From the NCBI GenBank assembly GCA_009379825.1, contig WHTA01000035.1, positions 1 through 54,436 of the forward strand: DNA of 54,436 bases, written 5' to 3'. Below the pieces are notes generated by a model that worked only from the letters and a program-made list of their open reading frames with translations, had not been told where the DNA came from and searched no databases. Below, in pieces: positions 1 through 7,770 of the stretch (its first letter is position 1; every line of letters begins with the position of its first letter). Both the position numbers and the translations under genes were made by a program. The stretch comes from Streptosporangiales bacterium. Lineage in GTDB: Bacteria > Actinomycetota > Actinomycetes > Streptosporangiales > WHST01.

Positions 1-48
1 CAGGACCGAATCCCACAACGTCGGCTGATCATTTACAGTACGAAACAC

Positions 49-89
49 GATGGCCTCGACCCCTTCACACCCAAGGGTTCGAGGCCATC
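49..89. terminator. Bidirectional hairpin terminator
   Basis: The arms at 49-65 and 73-89 are complementary over 17 positions with one mismatch, around a 7-nt loop (CACACCC). The hairpin lies about 70 bp past the stop codon of the minus-strand gene at 159-1180, so it fits as that gene's terminator. No clear U-tract is present, which is common in actinobacteria. Nothing else is recognisable in bases 1-158. Confidence 0.6.
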
Positions 90-158
90 CTCTCGACGAA
101 CAAACCCCCACTCAGAGACCGCCACGCCCCGACTTTTTCAGGTCGAAGTAGCTACGAC

Positions 159-1180
159 CTATCTGACCGGCCGCAGCGTCACGACGAGTGCGCGGTGGTC
201 GCTGCCGCCTGCGGTGGTGACCGCCGCCCGTTCCGCGCGCCAGCTGCCCGCGTCGGTGAAGACGTGGTCGATGGGGGTGGCCAGTGCCGACGGCACCCGG
301 GTCGGCCAGGTGCCGGCCGCGCCCGCCCCGGCCTCGTTCGCGGCGTCCAGGCAGCGGCCGAGGTCGGCCAGCGGGGCGTGGTCGAGGGTGGCGTTGACGT
401 CCCCGGCTACCAGGTCGGCACGCCCGTTCCTGCACAGGTCGACGGCGCGGTCGGCGCCGGCGTGCCAGCTGTCCGCGCCGAGCCCGAGCGGGGCGGCGGC
501 GAGTGGACGGCCGCGACGACCAGTCCGTCCCCGCGCACCGGTGCCGCGACCACGGCCCCGAGGCCCGTCTGCGGCTGACCGGCCGGCCGGTACCTGCCGA
601 GCGACTCGGCCACGAGCAACGACGTCGCGCCGACGGAGAACGGGCTCTGCGCGCCGCCGAACACCTGCATCGGCCGGTCGCGCCTTGCCGTCGTCGCCGC
701 GACCTGTTCGGCCAGCGGCCGCGGCGTCTCCGGCAACGCCACGACGTCCGCGCCCGTACGGACGACCAGGTCCGCGACGTCGCGCGGCGACGTCGCACCG
801 CCGAGCGTGTTGAGCGTGAGCACCGTGGTGGCGCGACCGGCGGCCGGCAGCTGGTCGGTACCGATACCGCGCAAGGCGACCGTCCCCAGGTTGAGCGCGG
901 CGGCGAGCAGCCCCACGAGCGCGAGCCAGCCGACGTACCTCTGCCGCGTCAACAGCACGAACGGCACCATCGTAACTGCGTAGACCAGCCAGCCGATCCC
1001 CATCAGCGCGGGGAACGAGACCAGGTGCAGGAACCCGGGCGTGGCCGACAGGCCCACCCAGCCCGGCTTCGTGACCACGAGGGCCAAAGCGGCTGGCATG
1101 AGGTACGCGGCGCCGAGCAGCACCGCGCGGCCCGGCGACCTACGTAGCCGGCCAGGCCTGGTGGAGACCGCAGTCGTCAT
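159..1180 (-). pseudogene. Endonuclease/exonuclease/phosphatase family membrane protein, frameshifted
   Basis: This is an EEP-fold (metal-dependent nuclease/phosphatase) protein with three N-terminal membrane segments (about residues 17-105). The reading frame opened at 1180 carries the early EEP motifs TLNTLGGA, VVALPETP (metal-binding Glu) and VHSPPP (catalytic His). It loses similarity after about position 500 and would stop at 407. Shifting by one base at the GC-rich run near 487-500 restores the rest of the fold: VAGDVNATLDH (GDxN), IDHVF and SDHRALVVTL, ending in a TAG at 159-161. The span is one base short of a whole number of codons, so a single deleted base is the simplest explanation. 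The substrate is unknown. Such membrane-anchored EEP proteins are common in actinobacteria, and whether this one is a pseudogene or a sequencing error cannot be decided here. Confidence 0.75.
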
Positions 1181-1228
1181 GGCAGGACAGTAGTGGTCGG
1201 GTGCTTGCGGTGAACGGCCGCGAGCCGG

Positions 1229-2257
1229 CTAGGACTGTTCACGACCACCCTGCTGCGGACGCCGCCCGTCGGTATCGGGCCGATGCCTGCCGCCGGCAGC
1301 GCGCCCCTGCTGGCCGCCGGTCCTGCGCTCCCCCGGCCGCTGCCCGACCCCCTGCGGGGGCGTGGGCGCCTGGAACGCCGGCGGCGCCGCGTACGGCTGC
1401 GGGGTGGCGTACTGCTCCGCCCATCCGGCGGCCGGGTACGGCACCGGTGGCTGGCCGAGCGACGGCGCGTACGGGCCAGGGGTGGGTGGGTGCTGGCCGA
1501 GCGTCGCTCCCATCGCCGGTTCGGGGCGCTGCCGCCTGCTTCGCCACGGCCAGCCCTTCCGCGCACGCGACCCATGCTGCCCCGCGGTGTGGCTCCGCTC
1601 CGTACGTACCCAAGCGTCGCGGCTCACCTGCTTGGTATCGAGCACCGGCTTCGCGACCTGACCTGTGCGGCCGTGCCGCTTCGCCACCCAGGCGGCCGCG
1701 ACCACGACGCCCAGCATCCATGCCGCGCCGAGCGTGCCTATCGCGCCGGTGGCGTAGGCGCCGCCCGTGATCGCTGCGCCGCCAGCCACCACGCCGCGCA
1801 CCAACCACGCCCGCCGCCGGCCCTCAAGTGGTGAGCGGGGCTGTTCCATCAGCTGCCTGCCCTCGGCCCGTGGGTCCAGACCCTGCTCGCGGCGCCCCTT
1901 CCACAACGCCTGGATGGCGGCGAGGGCACCGAACTCGCCCTGGTACTTGGCCAACGCGATCTGCGCCAACTGCGGGAAGGTCAGGGCGACCTCCACCGGG
2001 ACGATGCCCTTGCTGGCGAGAAAACCTCCGGTCGCCGAACCCGTCATGGCGACGGCCGAGCCACCCCACACGACCTTCTGGATCTTCGGGCCTTCCACCC
2101 GAGCGAGCTCGCGCCACTCGGCGCGGAACGCGGGGTCGAACAGCAGCGGCACCATGCCCTGAGGCGGCGGGGTGCTCTCGTCCCTGACCCGGCGCTGACG
2201 CCGCCAACTCACGAACGTGCCCCTGACCGAGCCGCACCAGCCATCCGGCGCCTCCAC
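1229..2257 (-). CDS. Hypothetical membrane protein with Pro/Gln-rich C-terminus
   Basis: I do not recognise the family. The protein has hydrophobic stretches near residues 64-83 and 150-190, separated by a polar helical region. A long Pro, Gln, Ala and Tyr-rich tail (about 245-342) is typical of actinobacterial low-complexity cytoplasmic or surface tails. The GTG at 2257 gives 342 residues, and an ATG at 2155 would give 308 residues starting at VPLLFDPAFR. Neither has a strong Shine-Dalgarno site, so the start is uncertain. The gene is divergent from menB, with about 110 bp between them. It is read in the same direction as the EEP gene at 159-1180 and could be co-transcribed with it. Confidence 0.55.
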   Translation of the reverse strand: MEAPDGWCGSVRGTFVSWRRQRRVRDESTPPPQGMVPLLFDPAFRAEWRELARVEGPKIQKVVWGGSAVAMTGSATGGFLASKGIVPVEVALTFPQLAQIALAKYQGEFGALAAIQALWKGRREQGLDPRAEGRQLMEQPRSPLEGRRRAWLVRGVVAGGAAITGGAYATGAIGTLGAAWMLGVVVAAAWVAKRHGRTGQVAKPVLDTKQVSRDAWVRTERSHTAGQHGSRARKGWPWRSRRQRPEPAMGATLGQHPPTPGPYAPSLGQPPVPYPAAGWAEQYATPQPYAAPPAFQAPTPPQGVGQRPGERRTGGQQGRAAGGRHRPDTDGRRPQQGGREQS

Positions 2258-2366
2258 TCCACAGTGCGCAACAGCATAGAAGACCAGGACGCGAATTTGG
2301 GCTGCTCAGCAGAGCGCAACCGCGGCCGGCACGCCGTGCTCGGCCGCCGTCGGGCACGATGAGCGA

Positions 2367-3296
2367 ATGGATGCGAATCGAGGTACGCCTGAGCAGATCT
2401 CCGCGCTCTTCGACGAGACGGCATGGCACCAGGTGGACGGCTTCACCGACCTCACCGACGTCACCTACCACCGCGCAATACGGCACGGCACCGTACGAAT
2501 CGCCATCGACCGGCCCGAGGTGCGCAACGCGTTCCGCCCGCACACCGTCGACGAGCTCTACCGCACGCTCGACCACGCCCGCATGTCACCGGACGTCGGC
2601 TGCGTACTGCTCACCGGCAACGGGCCGTCGCCGAAGGACGGCGGCTGGGCGTTCTGCTCCGGCGGCGACCAACGCATCCGCGGCCGCGACGGCTACCGCT
2701 ACGCCGACGGCGACTCCCAGGACACCGTGGACAAGGCACGGGCCGGCCGGCTGCACATCCTCGAGGTGCAGCGGCTGATCCGGTTCATGCCGAAGGTGGT
2801 CATCTGCGTCGTTCCCGGCTGGGCCGCCGGCGGCGGGCACAGCCTGCACGTCGTCTGTGACCTGACCCTGGCCAGCCGCGAGCACGCGCGGTTCAAGCAG
2901 ACCGACGCGGACGTGGCCAGCTTCGACGGCGGCTTCGGCTCTGCGTACCTGGCCCGCCAGGTCGGCCAGAAGCGCGCCAGGGAGATCTTCTTCCTCGGCC
3001 GCGCGTACGACGCCGAGGAGGCTGCGGCCATGGGCGCGATCAACGCCGCCGTCCCCCATGCCGAGCTCGAGAGCACCGCGCTCGAGTGGGCGGCCGAGGT
3101 GAACGCGAAGAGCCCCACCGCCCAGCGGATGCTGAAGTACGCGTTCAACGCAGCGGACGACGGGCTCGTCGGCCAGCAGCTGTTCGCCGGCGAAGCAACC
3201 AGGCTCGCGTACATGACCGACGAGGCGGCGGAGGGCAGGAACGCCTTCCTGGAGAAGCGTGACCCGGACTGGGCGAGCTTCCCCTGGTACTTCTGA
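2367..3296 (+). CDS. menB: 1,4-dihydroxy-2-naphthoyl-CoA synthase
   Basis: MenB closes the second ring of the menaquinone headgroup, converting O-succinylbenzoyl-CoA to 1,4-dihydroxy-2-naphthoyl-CoA in the cytoplasm. The 309-residue protein is a crotonase-fold enzyme. FCSGGDQ (96-102) and GWAAGGGHSL (151-160) form the oxyanion hole region. SFDGGFGS (185-192), followed by an AYLARQVGQKRA segment, is characteristic of MenB rather than of fatty-acid enoyl-CoA hydratases. The C-terminus ends with the Trp/Tyr-rich WASFPWYF typical of the family. The length is normal for actinobacterial MenB. No other men gene is in the window, but the nearby DUF4229 gene is often found near menaquinone genes. The stop faces the stop of the minus-strand gene at 3306, with about 10 bp between. 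Confidence 0.93.
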   Translation: MDANRGTPEQISALFDETAWHQVDGFTDLTDVTYHRAIRHGTVRIAIDRPEVRNAFRPHTVDELYRTLDHARMSPDVGCVLLTGNGPSPKDGGWAFCSGGDQRIRGRDGYRYADGDSQDTVDKARAGRLHILEVQRLIRFMPKVVICVVPGWAAGGGHSLHVVCDLTLASREHARFKQTDADVASFDGGFGSAYLARQVGQKRAREIFFLGRAYDAEEAAAMGAINAAVPHAELESTALEWAAEVNAKSPTAQRMLKYAFNAADDGLVGQQLFAGEATRLAYMTDEAAEGRNAFLEKRDPDWASFPWYF

Positions 3297-3305
3297 CCGG
3301 TCCGC

Positions 3306-4429
3306 TCATGCCGGCTGCTGCGCCGGATCGAGCGCCAAGTCGAGCTCCGCGAGGACGCTCTCCACGTACTGGCGGTCGGGGTCGTCGATGCCGAGGTCCT
3401 GGTGCTCGTCCAGCCACTGCCGCAGGTTCGAACGGGCCTTGCTCGCCTCTTCCACGTAGTCGTACACCGGGTCCTGCTCGATCGCCCCGAGCCGCTGCGC
3501 GCGGGCCAGGTCCGCGGCCGCCAGGGCGAAGCCGGTCGCGCCGGCGATCCGTCCGGGGATCTTCACGAGCTCTGCCGGCGCCTTATCGCCCATCTCGGTG
3601 GCCGTCCTGGCGATTGCTCTCGAACGCATGGCGATGCCGCGGGCGAGGAGGTTCCGGTAGTCCAGGTTCATCAGCGTCAACAGGCTGTCCGGACTCGTCG
3701 CGCGGGCGGCGTCCTCGGTGAACTGCCGAAGCTTGCTCGAGTGGTCGAGTAGCTGCACCATCGGCTGACCGTGTATCGCTTTCAACTCGCTTGGGCCCAC
3801 CAACGTGCGGTCGACCGCGAGCCAGCCGGCCGACACCTCGAAGATCCGCTGCCGGCCGTCCAACGCGTCCACGAACAGCCCCTTGTTCGTCCGCAGCGCC
3901 TGCTCGGCAGCATCCGCGTTGTCGACCACCTCGGGGGCAGCGTCGTACACGACCTCGAGCGCCGCTTTCGTGCTCCTGTCGAGCAGTGTGGCGGTGCTCA
4001 GCGTCAGCTGGATCGCGGCCCCGAGGTTGGCCCGGTCGTTCTCGGCCAGCGTGGCGGGGACGGGGATGTCGCCCTCGTCGATCCAGTCGACGGTGCCGTT
4101 GTCGTGCACCAGACAGCCCAGCGACTTCGCGTGTCGCTCCAAGCTGGCAGGTTCACCTGGAGCGTGCTGAACCCGAGCGTGGCCGACTGCATGGCGGCAG
4201 CACCGGCCTCCATCATTGCCTGGCCGATGTTGAACGCGAGGACGTTCGTGTGCAGCACCTTCTCCGCGTCCGGCTGCCCGACACCACGCCAGCACCGCTC
4301 ACTCTGGATCGGCCGCCACACAGGTGTCTCGAACGCGCCGAGCGCCTTGGTGATATGTGACCTCGCTTCGCCGAAGCCGGCCGTCGCGCCACCGCCGCTG
4401 TTGATGTGGAGCAGCGTCGACTTCCGCAT
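3306..4429 (-). pseudogene. Type VII secretion-type helical protein, frameshifted
   Basis: From the ATG at 4429 the protein runs through an alpha-helical N-terminal region with a WRGVGQPDAEK segment, which resembles the W-x-G turn of ESX/WXG100-like domains. Near position 4141-4145 the frame must shift by one base to continue as LERHAKSLGCLVHDNGTVDW. A glycine-leu/valine-D-(N/D)-G-T-V-W pattern is typical just after the helical hairpin of actinobacterial T7SS substrates. The remaining ~230 residues are charged helices of unknown function, ending at 3306. The total span is one base short of whole codons. It lies 20 bp downstream of the small ESX-like gene at 4449-4721, the usual order of a small partner followed by a large substrate. 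Family assignment is an inference from pattern, not from a domain search. Confidence 0.5.
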
Positions 4430-4448
4430 AAGACTCAACGGTCGCCGT

Positions 4449-4721
4449 TCAGAACTGGTCGGCGGCGTCGTAGTCACCGCGACTGACCGCAGCCGCGCTC
4501 GCATGCGGCCTGTCGCCGATCGTGCGTGACGTGTCGCGGTGATCGCAGAAGGTGAAGACCCACTTCTGCCGGCACAACAGGAGCATGCTGCTGAACTCGG
4601 GTTCCTACGTGGGGCTCCAGCCGTTCCCGAGCTGGGTCACGGCAGGCTGCACCAGGTCGGCGCTGCTGCGGCTCTTCGTACCAACGCTACGTACCCCGGC
4701 GGGGTCCATGTCGAGGGCCAT
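4449..4721 (-). pseudogene. Small ESX/EspC-like T7SS protein interrupted by an amber codon
   Basis: The ATG at 4721 opens MALDMDPAGVRSVGTKSRSS, which resembles the start of small T7SS target proteins (Asp-Pro-x-x-V-x-x-x-x-x-x-x-Arg-Ser-x-Ala). The frame meets TAG at 4605-4607, directly after GWSPT. Reading through it in the same frame continues for 51 more codons and ends at TGA (4449-4451) with AAAVSRGDYDAADQF. An Asp-Tyr-Asp-x-Ala-Asp end is common in this family. The full span is 90 sense or interrupted codons, the expected size of the family. The TAG could derive from TGG by one change. No second frame is needed, so this is a nonsense allele or a sequence error rather than a frameshift. 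Confidence 0.5.
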
Positions 4722-4783
4722 ATCGATCACCCAGACGTGCGGCACTGGCCACCGGTTGCATCGCCGCGGAAACTGCGGTCCGG

Positions 4784-5056
4784 TCAGCTCTCCGGCTCGG
4801 CCGGCTTGGCCGTCGCGTCCGTGGCCGGCTCGTCCGACCTGCTCCGCATCCGCTGCCGCAGGCCGCGCACGCCACCGGAGAGCGCGGCGGCGAACCGGTC
4901 CCTGATCCGGTGCAGGACGACGTAGCTGAGCAACCCGCTCACGATGAGCCCGAGCAACACCCCGAGCACGCCCTTGGCGCCGAGCAACCACATCAGTCCC
5001 CAGCAACCGAGGAAGAGCGCCACTCTGGCGGACATGTACTTCAGGAACGCACCCAT
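4784..5056 (-). CDS. DUF4229 family small membrane protein
   Basis: The protein has 90 residues with two membrane helices (about 9-27 and 29-48), a basic post-membrane stretch (HRIRDRFAAAL) and a polar Arg/Ser/Glu tail. This matches the architecture of DUF4229, an actinobacterial family of unknown function that often sits near menaquinone and cytochrome c maturation genes. Both kinds of gene lie within 10 kb here. The ATG at 5056 was preferred over the GTG three bases upstream because homologs typically begin Met-x-x-Phe/Leu-Lys-Tyr. The next gene upstream (5091-5570) is co-oriented 34 bp away, so the two may share a transcript. Confidence 0.7.
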   Translation of the reverse strand: MGAFLKYMSARVALFLGCWGLMWLLGAKGVLGVLLGLIVSGLLSYVVLHRIRDRFAAALSGGVRGLRQRMRSRSDEPATDATAKPAEPES

Positions 5057-5090
5057 CACGTGGAGCCTACGCGGCCGGCCCTGCCGCGAC

Positions 5091-5570
5091 TCAGGTGCCC
5101 CGACCCGCCATCACCGGGTGGAACGCGAACTGCGCGACGAGGGCGGACGCGAGCGCGGCGAGCACGGCCGGCACGCCGACGAGCACCAGCAGGCTGAGGT
5201 CGGAGAGGTCGATGCCCCGGCTGGTCATGGTGGCGACCAGTGCCACCAGGAGGAACGCGACGACGACGCCGATCGCCGCGGCGACGGCGGCCGCGACCCG
5301 CACGGCGAGGCCGCTGCGGTTGGCCGGTTCGTGCGCAAGCCGCGCGTCGACCGCGAGCGTGATCGCACCGGCGAGACTGGACGCCACCCCGTAGCACAGC
5401 CCGAGTGCCGCGCCGGCGAGCGCAGCCTGCCCGGTCGGCAGCTCCGCGTACCAGACCCGCCCGGCAAGACCGGGCAGCAACGAGACGACGGTGCCGTACA
5501 GCGCACCGAGGATCGCCCCGAGCACGAGACCGAGCAGCATCGCCTGCCACCAGGTGCGGATCCGCACCAC
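5091..5570 (-). CDS. Hypothetical four-helix membrane protein
   Basis: The family is not recognised. From the GTG at 5570, which has GAGGAG seven bases upstream, the protein is 159 residues with four clear membrane helices (roughly 8-33, 45-72, 82-110 and 118-145). A short polar segment, including a Glu-Pro-Ala-Asn stretch, separates helices two and three. A longer frame open to 5639 adds 23 residues but lacks a ribosome site. Its position before DUF4229 suggests a two-gene unit. Confidence 0.6.
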   Translation of the reverse strand: MVRIRTWWQAMLLGLVLGAILGALYGTVVSLLPGLAGRVWYAELPTGQAALAGAALGLCYGVASSLAGAITLAVDARLAHEPANRSGLAVRVAAAVAAAIGVVVAFLLVALVATMTSRGIDLSDLSLLVLVGVPAVLAALASALVAQFAFHPVMAGRGT

Positions 5571-5692
5571 CGACGTTCTCCTCGCCAACGACAACACACA
5601 CCAACCCACTGCTCTGAAGGTTAGGCCGGCATATGTCACAGTTCGGCCGAGGCCGGATTACGTTAGGTAGCCGAGGTCACGATCCGACGAGG

Positions 5693-6661
5693 TCAGTTGC
5701 TTCGCACCGCATCCGCGAGTACTTGCGGCTCGGCGTTGCCGCCGGACAGCACCGCGACCACGGGCCCTGCCGGCAGGTCGGTGGCGTGGTACAGCGCAGC
5801 CGCCGGTGCCACCGCACCGCTTGGCTCGGCGACCACCCGGTAGCTACGTGCGAGCTCGCCGATCGCCGCCGTGATCTCGTCCTCCGTGACGGTCACCACC
5901 TGGTGTACGTAGCGCTCGATGTGCGCCCAGGTGAGCTCGCCGACGACCGGCACCCGTACGCCCTCCGCGGCGGTCGCGGCGGTCTGCTCGTCGGTCCAGG
6001 CGACGCGGCGGCCGGCGGCGAAGCTGTCCGCGGCATCCGCGGCGAGCTCAGGCTCGACGCCGATCACCGTGGCGGTCTTGGCCAGCTCGGCGAGCACCAG
6101 CGAGACGCCTGCGATCAGCCCGCCGCCCCCGATCGGCACGAGCACCGTCGACACCTCCGGCAGGTCGGCCGCGATCTCCAGCCCGACGGTGCCCTGCCCG
6201 GCGATGACCCGCGGGTCGTCGTACGGCGGCACCAGCTCGGCGCCGCGCTCGGCCGCGATCCTGCACGCCGCCTCGTGCCGTTCGGCCGCGGGGACGAGCA
6301 CGACCTCCGCGCCGACCGCGCGCATGCCGGCGATCTTCACCTCGGGGACGTTGTCCGGGCTCACCACGACCGCGGGCACCCCGAACGCGCGCGCGGCCCA
6401 GGCGAGCGCACGACCGTGGTTGCCGCTGGAGTGCGTCACCACGCCGGCCGCCCGCCGGTCCGCGGGGATCGTCGCGACGGCGTTGTACGCGCCGCGGAGC
6501 TTGAACGCCCCGGTCGGCTGCAGCGACTCGGGTTTGATCAGCACCGGCCCGCGGGCCGGTGGCGTACTGGGGGACAACAGCGGGGTACGTACCGCGACAC
6601 CGGCCAACCGGTCCCTGGCGGCGTACACGTCGTCGAGCGAAACCAACACGTCAGCAGTCAC
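5693..6661 (-). CDS. PLP-dependent threonine/serine dehydratase
   Basis: This is a fold-type II pyridoxal-phosphate enzyme expected to deaminate a hydroxy-amino acid (threonine, serine or 3-hydroxyaspartate) to a 2-oxo acid and ammonia. TGAFKLRGAYN (about 50-60) holds the Schiff-base lysine. THSSGNHGRALAWAA binds the substrate carboxylate, IGGGGLIAG (about 177-185) binds the cofactor phosphate, and VLSGGN near the C-terminus contacts the pyridine ring. At 322 residues there is no C-terminal ACT domain, so it resembles the catabolic or racemase-like class rather than allosteric IlvA. The start is GTG with AAGG upstream. It follows the Lrp gene by 26 bp on the same strand, so the regulator probably controls it in response to an amino acid. 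Confidence 0.85.
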   Translation of the reverse strand: MTADVLVSLDDVYAARDRLAGVAVRTPLLSPSTPPARGPVLIKPESLQPTGAFKLRGAYNAVATIPADRRAAGVVTHSSGNHGRALAWAARAFGVPAVVVSPDNVPEVKIAGMRAVGAEVVLVPAAERHEAACRIAAERGAELVPPYDDPRVIAGQGTVGLEIAADLPEVSTVLVPIGGGGLIAGVSLVLAELAKTATVIGVEPELAADAADSFAAGRRVAWTDEQTAATAAEGVRVPVVGELTWAHIERYVHQVVTVTEDEITAAIGELARSYRVVAEPSGAVAPAAALYHATDLPAGPVVAVLSGGNAEPQVLADAVRSN

Positions 6662-6687
6662 CAGACGACCTTATGCCCGCGCGGCCG

Positions 6688-7161
6688 TCAGTCGTCGGTG
6701 GCGGCCGGCAGCGGGACGGGGCGGTTCTCCCAGCGCGTGGAGAGCACGACGTTCGTCTTCGTCCGCGAGACGCCCTCGATGCCGCGGACCTGCCAGATCG
6801 TCTTCTCCAGCTCGTCCACGTCCGCGCACCGCACCACCACGACGAACGACTCGTCGCCGGCGACGAACCAGCAGTGCTCGATGGCGACACACGCGGCCAG
6901 GTGGCTGTCGACCACGTCCTGGTTCGCGGAGTCGGAGAGGTAGACGCCGACCAGCGCACTCACCCCGAGGCCGACCGCCTTCAGGTTGACCTCGGCGCGG
7001 TACCCGCTGAGCACCTCGCGCTCCTCCAGCCGGCGCAACCGGTCCTGCACGCCCGGCCCGGAGAGGCCGACCAGCCGGCCCAGCTGCGCGTACGACGACC
7101 TGCCGTCCGTCCGCAGCGCGTCGATCAGATGCAGGTCGGTGGCATCGAGAGCATCGGACAC
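6688..7161 (-). CDS. Lrp/AsnC family transcriptional regulator
   Basis: The 157-residue protein has an N-terminal helix-turn-helix (residues 4-55: LDATDLHLIDALRTDGRSSY, then LVGLSGPGVQDRLRRLEE). This is joined to a RAM/ACT-like effector domain (about 62-145) ending in VSRTKTNVVLSTRWENRPVP, the usual Lrp topology. It starts at GTG with GGGAGGG just upstream. Lrp-type proteins form octamers or dimers that sense amino acids. The adjacent, co-directional dehydratase is the obvious target. A perfect 12-bp palindrome lies 125 bp upstream (7286-7297) and may be an operator. Confidence 0.9.
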   Translation of the reverse strand: MSDALDATDLHLIDALRTDGRSSYAQLGRLVGLSGPGVQDRLRRLEEREVLSGYRAEVNLKAVGLGVSALVGVYLSDSANQDVVDSHLAACVAIEHCWFVAGDESFVVVVRCADVDELEKTIWQVRGIEGVSRTKTNVVLSTRWENRPVPLPAATDD

Positions 7162-7285
7162 GCGGAACCCTCCCGCTTCGATTTGCTTGGTGCCTTAGCG
7201 GGCTTTCTTCGATTCCGCACAGGTCTTGGCCATCCATTTGGATCTCGCGAGTTTCGCACGTTTCACCGCCGTTGTGCAGCGGAGG

Positions 7286-7297
7286 CGCAAATTTGCG
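7286..7297. promoter_or_regulatory. AT-centred palindrome CGCAAATTTGCG upstream of lrp
   Basis: A perfect 12-bp palindrome with an AAATTT core sits in the 327-bp divergent gap between lrp and the BldC-like gene. Lrp/AsnC proteins favour short AT-rich palindromes, so an autoregulatory site is plausible. A second, weaker inverted repeat (GCTGAC at 7405-7410, GTCAGC at 7419-7424) is closer to the BldC-like gene. No RNA gene is visible in the gap 7162-7488. Confidence 0.35.
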
Positions 7298-7488
7298 GCG
7301 TCAACTGCGGAAATGCCTCACCAGGCGACAACAGGACGCAACTTACTCTCTGTGCACAGGTGCCGGATGCCATCTACGTACCGTCAGAGTTGTAGCTGCA
7401 CTTTGCTGACTGCTATCTGTCAGCTTGTCCGGTGCAGCAGACTGGGAGCGTGAGGTCGGACGTGTCCGGGGGGATGAAAGGACGCGCA

Positions 7489-7704
7489 GTGAACCCAGAT
7501 GAACACCGGCTCCTGACCGCGACCGAGGTCGCAGAGCTGTTCCGAGTGGACCCACGAACCGTTACCCGTTGGGCGTTGTCCGGACGGTTGAAGAGTATCC
7601 GCACCCCAGGCGGGCACCGTCGGTTCTCCGAGCACTACGTGCAGGCGCTGTTGCGCGGCGAGCACGACGGGTCGGCCGAGCGGTCCACGCGGGTAGCCAG
7701 CTGA
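7489..7704 (+). CDS. BldC-like MerR-type DNA-binding protein
   Basis: The 71-residue protein is essentially one winged helix-turn-helix. LLTATEVAELFRVDPRTVTR is followed by WALSGRLKSIRTPGGHRRF, which closely follows the BldC pattern (LLTPAEVA, FRVDPKTVTRWA, GGHRRY). BldC binds head-to-tail on direct repeats and represses or times sporulation genes in Streptomyces. I chose the GTG at 7489 because AAAGGA lies six bases upstream and the length then matches BldC (68 residues). An upstream ATG at 7474 is possible. A second, more distant HTH of this size is at 41173-41391. Regulatory targets are not visible. Confidence 0.85.
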   Translation: MNPDEHRLLTATEVAELFRVDPRTVTRWALSGRLKSIRTPGGHRRFSEHYVQALLRGEHDGSAERSTRVAS

Positions 7705-7713
7705 CGGCAACCC

Positions 7714-7757
7714 CCACGGGCCGTCGCCGGTGCCGTACGGCGCCAGGCGGCCCGTGG
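7714..7757. terminator. Bidirectional terminator between bldC-like gene and ccsA
   Basis: The 10-bp arms CCACGGGCCG (7714-7723) and CGGCCCGTGG (7748-7757) are perfectly complementary. They enclose a second small palindrome (GCCGTACGGC, 7732-7741). The structure lies between the stops of two convergent genes. Confidence 0.6.
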
Positions 7758-7770
7758 TGGGCGTGCCCGG

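Noticed and set aside
112-798. Long minus-strand frame overlapping the EEP gene
   Set aside because: Its composition is Arg/Ala-rich as expected for an antisense or out-of-frame shadow. The catalytic motifs fall in the two other frames.
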